The notes beneath the pieces were generated by a model. The model made no database searches, was not told the origin of the DNA, and worked only from the letters and a program-made list of their open reading frames with translations. Below, one piece after another: positions 8,817 through 17,590 of a stretch of 33,646 nucleotides of DNA. Numbering within the stretch: the first letter of the stretch is position 1; each line of letters starts with the position of its first letter. This DNA comes from an uncultured Rhodospirillaceae bacterium (lineage in GTDB: Bacteria; Pseudomonadota; Alphaproteobacteria; MPNO01; UBA2964): NCBI GenBank assembly GCA_913052165.1, contig CAJXEC010000015.1:1-33646 (forward strand), read 5' to 3'. The position numbers and the translations under genes are program-made.

Positions 8817-9455
8817 ATGGACATCAAGCTTTATTACGCACCAATAACCTGCGCTATGGTGTCATATGTGGCTTTAACTGAAGCTGGTGCTAATTTTGAG
8901 ACTATACCCCTCGACTTTCGGAAAGCTGAGCATTTAGATGAGGAATATCTTGCAATCAATCCAAAGCACAAGGTGCCTTTGTTGACGGTGGATGGCCATA
9001 AAATCTCAGAGAATTTGGCTATTGTAACTTGGATCGATGCCCAATTTCCAGACTCACAACTTTTACCATTAAACCCGTGGGATAGAGCGCAGGCTTATTC
9101 TATTCATGGTTGGTGCTCCGGGGGTATTCACCCTTATTTGAGGCAAATTAATAATCCGGCGAAAGTCGTTGATGTCGCTGAGGTGGCAGATGGAATTGTT
9201 ACAAATTCCACGGCTGCGATCTATGAGAGTTTTACCATCGCAAATGATATGCTCGATGGCCGCGATTGGTTCTTTGATCATTTTATCCCTGCCGATATGC
9301 ATTTCTTTTGGTGCTATAGACGCGCCAAACAGTTTGAGCTCGATCTCGAGAGGTTTAATCATTGCCAAGCACATTTTGACCGGGTATCTGAACGGCCCTC
9401 GGTCGTGAAGGTATTGGAGCTTGAACAATCAGTCCAAGCAAAATTTGCTTCTTGA
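8817..9455 (+). CDS. Glutathione S-transferase family protein
   Basis: 212 residues, typical for cytosolic GSTs. N-terminal thioredoxin-like domain: IKLYYAPITCAMVSYVAL with Cys12 at the place of the catalytic residue in beta-class enzymes, then the glutathione-contact motif HKVPLLTVDG and the SENLAI turn (the cis-Pro and Ser-Glu residues of the G-site). The all-helical C-terminal domain follows from about residue 85. Likely conjugates or isomerises electrophiles with glutathione. The start is set by GGGAGG seven bases before the ATG. Divergently transcribed from the SDR gene. Confidence 0.92.
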   Translation: MDIKLYYAPITCAMVSYVALTEAGANFETIPLDFRKAEHLDEEYLAINPKHKVPLLTVDGHKISENLAIVTWIDAQFPDSQLLPLNPWDRAQAYSIHGWCSGGIHPYLRQINNPAKVVDVAEVADGIVTNSTAAIYESFTIANDMLDGRDWFFDHFIPADMHFFWCYRRAKQFELDLERFNHCQAHFDRVSERPSVVKVLELEQSVQAKFAS

Positions 9456-9534
9456 ATCAGCGCATGCGACAAAGGTATAGCAGTTGTGATCAGCTGAATA
9501 TGGTTCAGATAAAGTACAAATCCTTATTGTCGGT

Positions 9535-10230
9535 ATGTGCGGTCGTTTTTCGATAACTAAAACCCCCGAGGCAATCAGGGCAGCGTTTAAATTTAAAAAT
9601 CTACCCAATGTGCCGCCTCGATATAATTTAGCCCCAGGTCAACGCGTTGCGGCAGTGCGACTATCTCAAACAGGAGAACGCGAGCTAATCCAATTTTATT
9701 GGGGGCTTATACCTCACTGGGCAAATGATGATTCGATGGCGTCCAAAATGATCAACGCTCGTGCAGAGACTGTTTTCGAAAAACCGGCATTTAGGGAGGC
9801 AATCTCGCGCCGACGTTGCTTAATCCCGTCTGACGGTTTTTTTGAGTGGAGGCACGAGAACGGGAGAAAACAAGCCTTTCGAATAGGAATGAAAGGAGGC
9901 GCCTTATTTGCGATTGCCGGCATATTTGAGCAATGGCACGCTACCCAAGATTCGAGAAATTGGTCAAAAGACGAAACCGTTGAAACTGTGACTATTATTA
10001 CGATCCAGGCTAACGATAAATTGCGTCCTATTCATCATCGTATGCCAGTTATAGTGCCGCCAGAGGCCTATCAAAGGTGGCTGGATCCAAAATCTAATCG
10101 GAGTGAAGTTCGAGATACGCTCGCCACTTTTCCTGGTGAAATTATGGCCTTTTATCGCGTTGGGAATGCTGTTAACAACGTCAGCAATGACGGACCGCAA
10201 GTGGTAAGACCACTTAAAAAACTCTCTTAA
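9535..10230 (+). CDS. SOS response-associated peptidase family / SRAP abasic-site processing protein (YedK/HMCES)
   Basis: 231 residues, the usual size. The SRAP domain crosslinks to abasic sites in single-stranded DNA through the amino-terminal cysteine left when Met1 is removed, protecting stalled forks. The key residues are all there: MCGRFS with Cys2, NARAE (Asn74), SDGFFEW (Glu104), and HHRMPVI with the catalytic histidine near residue 165. Nothing in the sequence suggests inactivation. It stands alone between the GST gene and gcrA; no LexA box was recognised with confidence in the 79-base upstream gap. Confidence 0.94.
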   Translation: MCGRFSITKTPEAIRAAFKFKNLPNVPPRYNLAPGQRVAAVRLSQTGERELIQFYWGLIPHWANDDSMASKMINARAETVFEKPAFREAISRRRCLIPSDGFFEWRHENGRKQAFRIGMKGGALFAIAGIFEQWHATQDSRNWSKDETVETVTIITIQANDKLRPIHHRMPVIVPPEAYQRWLDPKSNRSEVRDTLATFPGEIMAFYRVGNAVNNVSNDGPQVVRPLKKLS

Positions 10231-10378
10231 GAGATCATTGTTTTGCTGGATAAAGACTAAAAGCAGCACTTTTCCACAGAAAAAGTTCAAATTTTCTCAA
10301 TTTTTATTGTCGATCATTAGAAGCAAGATGTAGTATTGAATATCCAGTGGTGCACGATATCTAGGAAGGGGTGGCCGG

Positions 10379-10744
10379 ATGCAGTGGACAAATGAAAGAG
10401 TAGATATTCTTACGAGGCTTTGGGCAGAGGGTCTGTCGGCAAGGCAGATTGCAACGGAATTAGGTGGAGTGACGCGCAATGCAGTTATTGGAAAAGCACA
10501 TCGGTTAAATTTACAGCGTGGTCAACCTGTTCCGGAGCCAAAACCCATACCGAAACCCCCGGTTATACAAGAACCTCCTCCCATCAACCATCCAGATATA
10601 AAGCCATGGATGTGCAGATGGCCGACGGAGGGTCTGGGCCGTCACGGATTAAGTATATGTGGCAAGACATCGCAACCTGGGCGTCATTATTGCGCTGAGC
10701 ATTTGACAATGGCGTATTTGCAGCGAAAGCGTCACGTCGCCTAA
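10379..10744 (+). CDS. gcrA: GcrA family cell cycle regulator
   Basis: 121 residues, shorter than Caulobacter GcrA. GcrA binds sigma-70 RNA polymerase and activates promoters carrying CcrM-methylated GANTC sites, driving S-phase genes. The helix-turn-helix N-terminus WTNERVDILTRLWAEGLS followed by GGVTRNAVIGKAHRLNL is nearly the family consensus. A proline-rich linker (about 43-75) precedes the polymerase-binding domain with CRWPTEGLGRHGLSICG and GRHYCAEHLTMAY. AAGGGG lies about ten bases before the ATG. The family is restricted to Alphaproteobacteria, so this gene is the best taxonomic marker in the window. Confidence 0.94.
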   Translation: MQWTNERVDILTRLWAEGLSARQIATELGGVTRNAVIGKAHRLNLQRGQPVPEPKPIPKPPVIQEPPPINHPDIKPWMCRWPTEGLGRHGLSICGKTSQPGRHYCAEHLTMAYLQRKRHVA

Positions 10745-10771
10745 CAAATATTAACTTTCCGAGAGAAAATG

Positions 10772-10800
10772 AAAGGGGATGCACTGCCTCCCTTTTTTAT
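10772..10800 (+). terminator. Rho-independent terminator after gcrA
   Basis: AAAGGG (10772-10777) pairs with CCCTTT (10790-10795) across a 12-base loop, followed by a T-rich tail. It lies 28 bases after the gcrA stop, correctly placed to end that transcript. The stem is short, so strength is uncertain. Confidence 0.6.
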
Positions 10801-11013
10801 TTGTTCACCGTCTCAGGACTCACAAGCGTCGCAGCCAGGAAACTCGAAATTCAAGGGACATAAATAAATAAAAATCAAAGTTCCCTTTGGAGTGTTTACG
10901 AAAACCCTGCCCTCTAAAGCTTCTTACTATGTGGTGAAGGGTGACGCTTTGAGCAAATTCTATTAAAACGAATTCAGCCCCAGCACGCTAATTATCAGAA
11001 ATCAAACCGTAGT

Positions 11014-13116
11014 ATGAGAATGAAAAAAGATCAGCAATATCGTCTTGGCGTTGATGTCGGTGGCACACACACTGACTTAGTCCTTTTAAATACTGCTACC
11101 GGAGAGGTTTCGGTGGAAAAAGTCTCGAGCACCCCAAAAAATCCCTCTCTGGGAGTTTTGAATGGTGTGCAGAATTTTATATCAAAGGGAACTCCTCCAG
11201 GAGAAATTGAATTTTTTTCTCATGGAACCACGATTACAACCAATGCTTTGTTGGAAATGCGCGGTGCCAAAGTGGGTATGCTGATTACCGCCGGATATCG
11301 GGCAGTTCAGGAAATTCAGACCCAGGGTCGAGATGGAAATCCATTTGATTATTTTTACGATAAACCCGAGCATATTGCACCCCAAAGTATGACACGAGAG
11401 ATCCCAGGCCGGATTGGATGGGAAGGGGATGAGTTGGAAGCTCTTGATGAAGAGGCCGTGCGTGAGGCAACTCGATCTCTCAAAAAGGCTGGGGCTACCT
11501 CTTTAGCTGTCGTCTACTTGTTTTCATATGCCAACCCGAGTCATGAAGCACGGACAAGGGAACTCATCTTACGCGAGTTTCCTCAGGCCCATGTGTCTCT
11601 CTCGTCAGAGGTTTTACCTCGAATCAGAGAATGGCCGAGAATGTCGACAACTCTTCTCAATGCCTATTTGGGTCCAGTCCTGGTGGGTTATATCAATGAT
11701 CTTGGTCGAGGGCTGGATGAGGGCGGGGTTTCTACTCAACAGCGATTTTTGATGCAATCAAACGGGGGCGTGATGCCGTTCTCGGCTGCCGTGGAAGGAG
11801 GAAAAACTGTTTATACACTATTCTCGGGTCCGGCGGCTGGGGCGCGTGCAAGTGCGTATCTAGCCGGTGAAGACGCTCAAAAAGGCATCGTTACCCTTGA
11901 TATGGGAGGAACTTCTGCTGACATTGCTTTTATTGAAGGAGGATCACCTCTTGAAGTAACCGAGGTCATGCTTGCAAGACGTCCCTTAGGTTTACCGGCA
12001 CTTGATATGACGACCATTTCAGCCGGTGGTGGGTCAATCGCATGGGTAGATCGGAGTAACTTTTTGAGGGTCGGGCCGAGAAGTGCGGGGGCTGATCCGG
12101 GCCCAGTATGTTATGGTAAGGGCGGCACCGATCCCACGGTCACCGATGCGGATATTGCGCTCGGGTTTCTCAATCCGGAGTATTTCTTGGGAGGGTCGCA
12201 AACCTTAGATAAAAAAGCTGCTGAGGTGGCTTTGATTGATAAAATTGGTGAACCGTTAGGCATGACAGTTTTGGAGGCTGCTGCTGGTATTCGCCGAATA
12301 GTTGATCTTCGTATGGCGGATGAGGTAAAGGTTTTTGGTGCAAAACGAGGCGTTGACCCTCAGGAATTTACGCTCCTTCCATTTGGTGGTGCAGGAGCCG
12401 TTCATGCGGCATCCGTCGCCGAAGAGTTGGGGATGAATAGGATATTTGTGCCGCCAAGACCCGGCGCTTTTTCGGCGATGGGACTACTTTGTACAGATGT
12501 TGTGCATGATTATGTAAGATCTGAATTGCGTCCAATGGATCAAGTTACTTCTTCGCATGCCGAAGAAGTCTTCACCTCCTTGGAGGCGAGAGGCCAAGCA
12601 GAGTTGGTTCAAGAGGGTCTAGATTTAGAAAAAGCGCGCTTCGAGCGAGAGCTGGACGTACGATATACCGGGCAAGGATATGAGCTCAGAGTATCTTTAG
12701 TGGGTCTTGGGGGTCCCGAGGGGTTAACAAGTGACGATATGGTAACCGCGCGACAGAGGTTTGATGATAAACATGCCCAAATTCATGGGCATGCAGCCGA
12801 TGATAGACCGGTTGAAATCGTCAGTTATCGCGTTCGCTTGCGGGTCGACGTTCCAAAATACGAACCTGTTTTGCTCGGAGAGGCCAAGGAAGTTTTTGCG
12901 CCAAAGGAGTCTGTAAAGGGAACAAGGCAGGCTTACTTTAGCGGTCATGGCGGGGTAGATGCCACTGTGTATGAACGCGATACACTTCCGTTAGGCGCTA
13001 CCTTCGAGGGACCGGCTATTGTCGAACAATTTGACTCTACAACCGTACTGCCTCCGGGCTGGAAAGGAAAAATTGATGGATATAAAAATTTATTTTTAAT
13101 TCGAGAAGGTTTGTAA
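11014..13116 (+). CDS. hyuA: Hydantoinase/oxoprolinase family protein, subunit A (HyuA)
   Basis: 700 residues, matching the A subunit of ATP-dependent N-methylhydantoinase, 5-oxoprolinase, acetone or acetophenone carboxylase. An actin-like ATPase fold is seen: phosphate-1 motif RLGVDVGGTHTDLVL near the N-terminus, FFSHGTTITTNALLE, phosphate-2-like VTLDMGGTSADIAFIEGG (about 295-312), LFSGPAAGARASAYLAG and LLPFGGAGAVHAASVAEELG. The C-terminus PAIVEQFDSTTVLPPGW is standard. The ATG at 11014 has a second ATG two codons later; neither has a clear ribosome-binding site. One base separates it from hyuB, so they form a two-gene operon. The true substrate is unclear, because hydantoin racemase, carbamoylase and the third carboxylase subunit are absent nearby. 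Confidence 0.93.
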   Translation: MRMKKDQQYRLGVDVGGTHTDLVLLNTATGEVSVEKVSSTPKNPSLGVLNGVQNFISKGTPPGEIEFFSHGTTITTNALLEMRGAKVGMLITAGYRAVQEIQTQGRDGNPFDYFYDKPEHIAPQSMTREIPGRIGWEGDELEALDEEAVREATRSLKKAGATSLAVVYLFSYANPSHEARTRELILREFPQAHVSLSSEVLPRIREWPRMSTTLLNAYLGPVLVGYINDLGRGLDEGGVSTQQRFLMQSNGGVMPFSAAVEGGKTVYTLFSGPAAGARASAYLAGEDAQKGIVTLDMGGTSADIAFIEGGSPLEVTEVMLARRPLGLPALDMTTISAGGGSIAWVDRSNFLRVGPRSAGADPGPVCYGKGGTDPTVTDADIALGFLNPEYFLGGSQTLDKKAAEVALIDKIGEPLGMTVLEAAAGIRRIVDLRMADEVKVFGAKRGVDPQEFTLLPFGGAGAVHAASVAEELGMNRIFVPPRPGAFSAMGLLCTDVVHDYVRSELRPMDQVTSSHAEEVFTSLEARGQAELVQEGLDLEKARFERELDVRYTGQGYELRVSLVGLGGPEGLTSDDMVTARQRFDDKHAQIHGHAADDRPVEIVSYRVRLRVDVPKYEPVLLGEAKEVFAPKESVKGTRQAYFSGHGGVDATVYERDTLPLGATFEGPAIVEQFDSTTVLPPGWKGKIDGYKNLFLIREGL

Positions 13117-13117
13117 A

Positions 13118-14794
13118 ATGATAAAATCAACACAGATTGATCCGGTGACCGTGCAGGTGCTTAGAAACAAGGTCTCAAGTCTAGTCGATGAGATGCATTA
13201 CCATTTTTACCGTTCGGGGTACTCGACAATTATAAGGGAGTCCAAAGATTTTAGCTGTGTGATTTTGGATCGGGATGGAAAGCTAATTGTTCCGCCTCCG
13301 ATGTTTTTTCACGGTTTAGCCTATCGGAGGTTTGTGGAACGGGTTTTCGAAGTATACGAGCCCGATGAGATCAACGACGGCGATATGTTTGTGTCAAACC
13401 ACCCGTATGAAGCGGGGATGCCACATGTTTCTGATATGGGGTTTATCGCTCCGGTTTTTTTTGAGGGGGAGCTTATAGCTTGGAGCGGTACAATTGCTCA
13501 TAAAGCAGATATTGGCGGAACCAACCCCGGGAGTACGTCAGCTAATTCGACTGAATTGTATCATGAAGGACTTCTATTGCCCCCGATGAAATATGTTCGA
13601 CAAGGTATCGAAGACGGGGATGTGGAACGCATAATTCTAGGTAACTCTCGCCATCCGGATTTGGTCAGCGGTGATATTGGAGCGCAGGTAGCAGCGACCC
13701 AGATGGGGGTTGCCCGAATGAAGGAGAATGCAGAACGTTTTGGGGGTCAGATCATTTCAGATGCCTTCGAAGTAATTTTAAAGGGAGCTGCTGAAGAACT
13801 GAAGGCTGCTATTTCTGCTCTACCGAATGGAACCTCGTCCGCAGTTGGCTACATGGATGATGACGGTGTTGATCGTGAAACACCTGTAAAATTTGCAGTG
13901 ACGATTACGGTAGATGGAGACTGCGCCACTTTTGACTTCTCTGACGCGGGACCTCAGGCCAAGGGGCCGGTAAATTTGCGGCCATCAATGGTAGAGTGTT
14001 GCGTCTTTTACTGCTTGGTTGGCGCTTTAGGGGCTGATCTCCAGTTTAACGGCGGGATGATTGATGTTGTCGATATCAAATACGCTCCCAATACAGTAAC
14101 AAATGCGGCGCCACCTGCGCCAGTTTCGAGCTATCAAAAGTCAAATCTTCGCCTGGTTGATGTGATTTTAGAAGCTATGGCTCATTTCGCTCCTGAAAGA
14201 GCCATCGCGGGGTCTGGCTCGTCTGGTTCACTGCTTGTATCTTGGCAAGGAGGGGGCAGGGAAGGCCACTCGACCATGCAATACGAAATTTTTGGCTCGG
14301 CTTACGGAGGTGGTCAGGGTCACGATGGGTGTTCTATGACCGCAACCCACCTTTCTAATTTACACATAACACCAATCGAAATTCTAGAATCAGAATTCCC
14401 GTGCCGCGTAACTGAAATGTCTGTGATCCCTGACTCTGGGGGACCGGGAGAGTATCGGGGGGGACTCGCGTTTCGAAGACGCTACGAATTACTTCAAGAT
14501 GCTCTTGTTGTTCGTCGTTATGAAAAGGCTAAGTTTCCGGCGACAGGGACGTCAGGTGGAAATGACGGCCGGAAAAGTCGGTTTGTGAGAGTAGGCGCAA
14601 ATGGAAACGAGACAGATCTCCCAGCTGCGGGCCGCTACGAGATGAACGCAGGGGAGGGGTTCTTTATCGATAAGGCTGGTGGCGGTGGTTATGGAGACCC
14701 TAAAAAACGTGATCCGGCGGCTATAATCTCTGATATAGCGGAAGGTTACGTATCGATTCAGGGTGCCAAGCGCGATTATGATTATGACGCGTAA
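13118..14794 (+). CDS. hyuB: Hydantoinase/oxoprolinase family protein, subunit B (HyuB)
   Basis: 558 residues, the B subunit that works with HyuA in ATP-dependent opening or carboxylation of a ring amide or ketone. The signature N-terminus IDPVTVQVLRNKVSSLVDEM, then DMFVSNHPYEAGMPHVSDMG with the probable metal ligands, and GTIAHKADIGGTNPGSTS follow in the expected order. The later FDFSDAGPQAKGPVN and the glycine-rich SGSSGSLLVSW and IPDSGGPGEYRGGL motifs complete the family layout. AGAAGG upstream of the ATG and the one-base gap after hyuA show coupling. The C-terminus (GGGGYGDPKKRDP) is normal for the family, so the gene is complete. Confidence 0.93.
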   Translation: MIKSTQIDPVTVQVLRNKVSSLVDEMHYHFYRSGYSTIIRESKDFSCVILDRDGKLIVPPPMFFHGLAYRRFVERVFEVYEPDEINDGDMFVSNHPYEAGMPHVSDMGFIAPVFFEGELIAWSGTIAHKADIGGTNPGSTSANSTELYHEGLLLPPMKYVRQGIEDGDVERIILGNSRHPDLVSGDIGAQVAATQMGVARMKENAERFGGQIISDAFEVILKGAAEELKAAISALPNGTSSAVGYMDDDGVDRETPVKFAVTITVDGDCATFDFSDAGPQAKGPVNLRPSMVECCVFYCLVGALGADLQFNGGMIDVVDIKYAPNTVTNAAPPAPVSSYQKSNLRLVDVILEAMAHFAPERAIAGSGSSGSLLVSWQGGGREGHSTMQYEIFGSAYGGGQGHDGCSMTATHLSNLHITPIEILESEFPCRVTEMSVIPDSGGPGEYRGGLAFRRRYELLQDALVVRRYEKAKFPATGTSGGNDGRKSRFVRVGANGNETDLPAAGRYEMNAGEGFFIDKAGGGGYGDPKKRDPAAIISDIAEGYVSIQGAKRDYDYDA

Positions 14795-15157
14795 AAATGG
14801 AACAAAAAGCTCGTCGTTTGATCGTCGTTAACAATTTGGTTGCTCTCCAAAGATTAACTTTTAGGCTGTATCGTTAACCGCTTTGGCCAGACGATTTCTT
14901 GTTTAAACAAAGTAAAAAAGGAAGACTGGATTTCATCTCCTCGTCCGATTGAGGTCAGTACGGGGCACCGACGCAGTGGTTATATCGCTTGACGATAGCG
15001 CAGAATTAGTCAGCAGAGAAACGTCGGGTAAATTCGAAACTTTCCAAAACCTAATTCGTTCTAACTCCACCATAGATGATTTAATGCCGTCTTTAAACCG
15101 ACGACTCCGGTTCTTAATCCAAGCTTCCAACCATTTGGTTAAGTAAAAAATAAAAAA
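14795..15157. other. Non-coding stretch between hyuB and the tctC terminator
   Basis: About 360 bases. Short open frames of 65 codons exist on both strands (14949-15146 plus, 14933-15130 minus) but neither has a convincing ribosome-binding site or recognisable motif. I see no clear gene or RNA. Confidence 0.4.
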
Positions 15158-15175
15158 GGCCGGCTTGCGCCGGCC
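15146..15175 (-). terminator. Strong intrinsic terminator of the Bug-type binding protein gene
   Basis: A perfect 7-bp stem GGCCGGC/GCCGGCC (15158-15164 with 15169-15175) with a TTGC loop. Read on the minus strand it is followed at once by a T-rich run (complement of 15146-15157), the standard form, and it lies 55 bases after the minus-strand stop at 15230. On the plus strand the tail is only CTTT, so it is mainly a minus-strand terminator. Confidence 0.82.
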
Positions 15176-15229
15176 CTTTAAACATGTGTTTTTCTAGACA
15201 AAGATGTTTAGAAATAATTACCGATTATT

Positions 15230-16288
15230 TTACTTCCCAAATATCATCTTTCTGCCTCTTTCCTGCACGGCTTTCGGAGCAGCCATCAGATCAGATACAA
15301 TTTTTGCGATTTTGGGTCCAGATATCGGATTGACTTCTAAACCTCGTTTGTATGCGTCCTTGTAGAACTTTTTGTCTTTTACGACCTTATTGAAGGATTT
15401 TCTGAGAACCGGAACCAACCACTGCGGGGCAGCAGGAGGTAAAACTAGCGATCTGCCTATAATAGAGGCCGATCCCAATAAATCCGCAATTTGTTTATCA
15501 GTCTCAGTTTTCATTAAATCCCTGATCATTGGAACCTTTTCAATGCCCTTTTGAGGGGTATAACCGCTTTGCGCTACAGGAAGTGCAATCGATTTACCAT
15601 TCGGCCCTATCCCATCTTTAAACCAATGGGGACGACCACTTTCCCAGGCCACCCAACCCATGGCTCCACCCTGGGTTTCTTTTTGTTCAACGGACAATTG
15701 CATTCTCTTTGAACCCTTGTACCCGGTTACAATTTTCATTTTTGTCCCAAGTAAACTGTTCATCAATCTAGGAATTAGGAATGTTGGAGAGCCCTTTCCG
15801 CTCGAAGCCATGATGACTTGTTTGGTTTTCATTTGGCCCCAATTCGTTACTCCACTATCTCTGCGAATAACGACGGCATTGTTTTGCCCGAAAACCCGTC
15901 CCAGCCAGTGAAAATCTTGCGGTTTGAATTTTACCTTCGTCGGGCGCAGTACGGCGGAAGCAACCGACATTTCTGGTGGCATCAGGAGGTTTAAGCCATT
16001 CGCTGGCATCACATTTGCCGCGTAATTTGCTGCCTTTAAACCACCTGCACCGGGCATGTGCTGCACCACGATGTTTGGCTTTCTGGGTACGTATTTGCCC
16101 ATGTGCTCTGCCAATAGCAGAGAAGTGCGGCCATATGTGCCGCCAGAACCATACCCCACGAGTATTGTTATCGTCCTCCCGCGGTAAAGTGACTTAGCTT
16201 TTTTGGCACTGGCAAAGGCCTCGCTTATTGGACCACTCGCTACGCAGATAGCAAATGCCAAGCCAAAAAACTTCACTATTGTTTGCAT
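15230..16288 (-). CDS. Bug/TctC-type tripartite tricarboxylate transporter substrate-binding protein
   Basis: About 352 residues from the chosen start. A signal peptide is evident (MQTIVKFFGLAFAICVASG, cleaved around EAFASA), so the protein is periplasmic. The mature start KSLYRGRTITILVGYGSGGTY followed by RKPNIVVQHMPGAGG and AANYAANV is the hallmark of the Bug family, which bind carboxylates, often aromatic ones, for TctAB permeases. The frame is open to 16330, but the ATG at 16288 has GGGAG nine bases upstream and puts the signal peptide at the N-terminus. It follows the amidohydrolase gene after 84 bases on the same strand. No tctA or tctB membrane genes are in the window, so it is an orphan binding protein. 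Confidence 0.88.
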   Translation of the reverse strand: MQTIVKFFGLAFAICVASGPISEAFASAKKAKSLYRGRTITILVGYGSGGTYGRTSLLLAEHMGKYVPRKPNIVVQHMPGAGGLKAANYAANVMPANGLNLLMPPEMSVASAVLRPTKVKFKPQDFHWLGRVFGQNNAVVIRRDSGVTNWGQMKTKQVIMASSGKGSPTFLIPRLMNSLLGTKMKIVTGYKGSKRMQLSVEQKETQGGAMGWVAWESGRPHWFKDGIGPNGKSIALPVAQSGYTPQKGIEKVPMIRDLMKTETDKQIADLLGSASIIGRSLVLPPAAPQWLVPVLRKSFNKVVKDKKFYKDAYKRGLEVNPISGPKIAKIVSDLMAAPKAVQERGRKMIFGK

Positions 16289-16372
16289 TAATTTACTCCC
16301 AATGATTTGTTGTGTGACTACACCATACAAAACTTGAATAAGATATCCAGGTATTTTTTGAAATTTTGATGT

Positions 16373-17419
16373 TTATAGTCCGTAAAGCCGCCTCGAATTT
16401 TCATCCAAGATTTTATCAGCCGAGTTTGAAGGAATTTTTCCATCGGTCCTCAATTTTCGTAAAGCCTGGATTTCTGTCGAAGTGTCATTGTGGCCATAAT
16501 CGGTGCCAACAACGATATTATCGTCGCCAACAGTATCTATGATGTAATCTAGATCGTCGGTAACCTGACAGGCGATGTAGATATTATTGTCACCAAGTGG
16601 GTTTTCACCAACATCCCTTCCCATGCGGGAAAGACGAAGGTCTAGGTCGTTTAACGCGTATGGAACCCATTGCGCGCTCAGTTCAACAAAACCCCACCTC
16701 ACTTTAGGAAACTTTCCGGGTAAGTCATTCCAAATTAAGTCGTGAAAAGCTCCAACCCCCGATAACTTGAATCTATTGAAGCCAGGATCTGAGCGGTATG
16801 TTTCATGAACAGTAAAACTTCCCACTCCCGAATGCAGCACAATGGCAAGGTCTAGTTCCTCCGCCATTTCGTAAAATGGAAAAAAGTAAGGATCAGATAG
16901 CATCCGGTCGGTTTCCATAGCTCTGATAAAAATTCCACATGCCCCATTCTCTTTTCCAAAAATTAATTCTTCTCTGACTTTATCCATCGCTAGCAGAGGA
17001 GGGCACACCACCCAACGGAGTGCTTCTGGAGCTGCCTTATTAATCTCAGCAAGCCAGCGGTTATAGCTGTAACAAATCGCATAATCGAGCTCAGCATTCA
17101 TGGTCAGCGGGCGCAGAAAAAGCGTTGGAAATAGCACCTGAATATCGATTTCCAATTCTTTCATATGATCAATTCGCGCCTGAATATCTGTCATTTCGCG
17201 CGCCGCCTCGGAGGTATCCAGGCCCACGTTGAATTGTTTATTGTGAAGCCTATTATCAACGACCCAAAACTCCCGAATGACATTGCCACTGCTGCCTAAG
17301 GTCGTTTCTCCGCTTTGTTGGTTGACAACAAAAGGTGTGTGCCGCTTAAGATTTGGTGGCATATATTCCCATGTTCTTGGCGTCTCCAGCACGTGAGCGT
17401 CTGCGTCAATCGTAGCCAT
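16373..17419 (-). CDS. Amidohydrolase family protein, ACMSD-like metal-dependent decarboxylase/hydrolase
   Basis: 348 residues, TIM-barrel amidohydrolase-2 type, the family of 2-amino-3-carboxymuconate-6-semialdehyde decarboxylase and gamma-resorcylate decarboxylase. The metal motif near the N-terminus reads ATIDADAHVLET, DxDxH rather than the commoner HxH, as in many environmental members. The second-strand histidine is in LAIVLHSGVG and the C-terminal catalytic aspartate in NIVVGTDYGHND. The substrate is probably an aromatic or muconate-type carboxylate, by family only. The start at 17419 is supported by AGGAGA upstream. It shares an operon with the Bug-type binding protein, is divergent from the molybdopterin-subunit gene, and may be part of one uptake-and-degradation unit. 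Confidence 0.88.
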   Translation of the reverse strand: MATIDADAHVLETPRTWEYMPPNLKRHTPFVVNQQSGETTLGSSGNVIREFWVVDNRLHNKQFNVGLDTSEAAREMTDIQARIDHMKELEIDIQVLFPTLFLRPLTMNAELDYAICYSYNRWLAEINKAAPEALRWVVCPPLLAMDKVREELIFGKENGACGIFIRAMETDRMLSDPYFFPFYEMAEELDLAIVLHSGVGSFTVHETYRSDPGFNRFKLSGVGAFHDLIWNDLPGKFPKVRWGFVELSAQWVPYALNDLDLRLSRMGRDVGENPLGDNNIYIACQVTDDLDYIIDTVGDDNIVVGTDYGHNDTSTEIQALRKLRTDGKIPSNSADKILDENSRRLYGL

Positions 17420-17442
17420 TTATCTCTCCTAATGCATTTTGA

Positions 17443-17457
17443 TCGGATCTTATCCGA
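17443..17457. promoter_or_regulatory. Candidate operator between divergent catabolic genes
   Basis: A perfect inverted repeat TCGGAT-ctt-ATCCGA lies 24 bases before the amidohydrolase start within the 171-base divergent spacer. A second small repeat GCCC-tttt-GGGC is at 17535-17546. The position suits a GntR- or MarR-type regulator controlling both directions, but no regulator gene is nearby. Confidence 0.3.
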
Positions 17458-17590
17458 GTGGTATGTCTTGCCAACCCCTAAGAAGTATATAAGCCGTTTG
17501 TTGTTTGGTTGCTAATGGCGGATGGACGGCTGTTGCCCTTTTGGGCCAGACTCTTAAAATTTATTTAAATAATTTTGATAGGGAATTGCC

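Noticed and set aside
14949-15146. 65-codon plus-strand ORF between hyuB and the tctC terminator
   Set aside because: No ribosome-binding site, no recognisable motif, and an equally long ORF on the other strand; likely chance.
16289-16330. Longer N-terminus for the Bug-type binding protein
   Set aside because: The extension would bury the signal peptide, and the internal ATG has a good ribosome-binding site.
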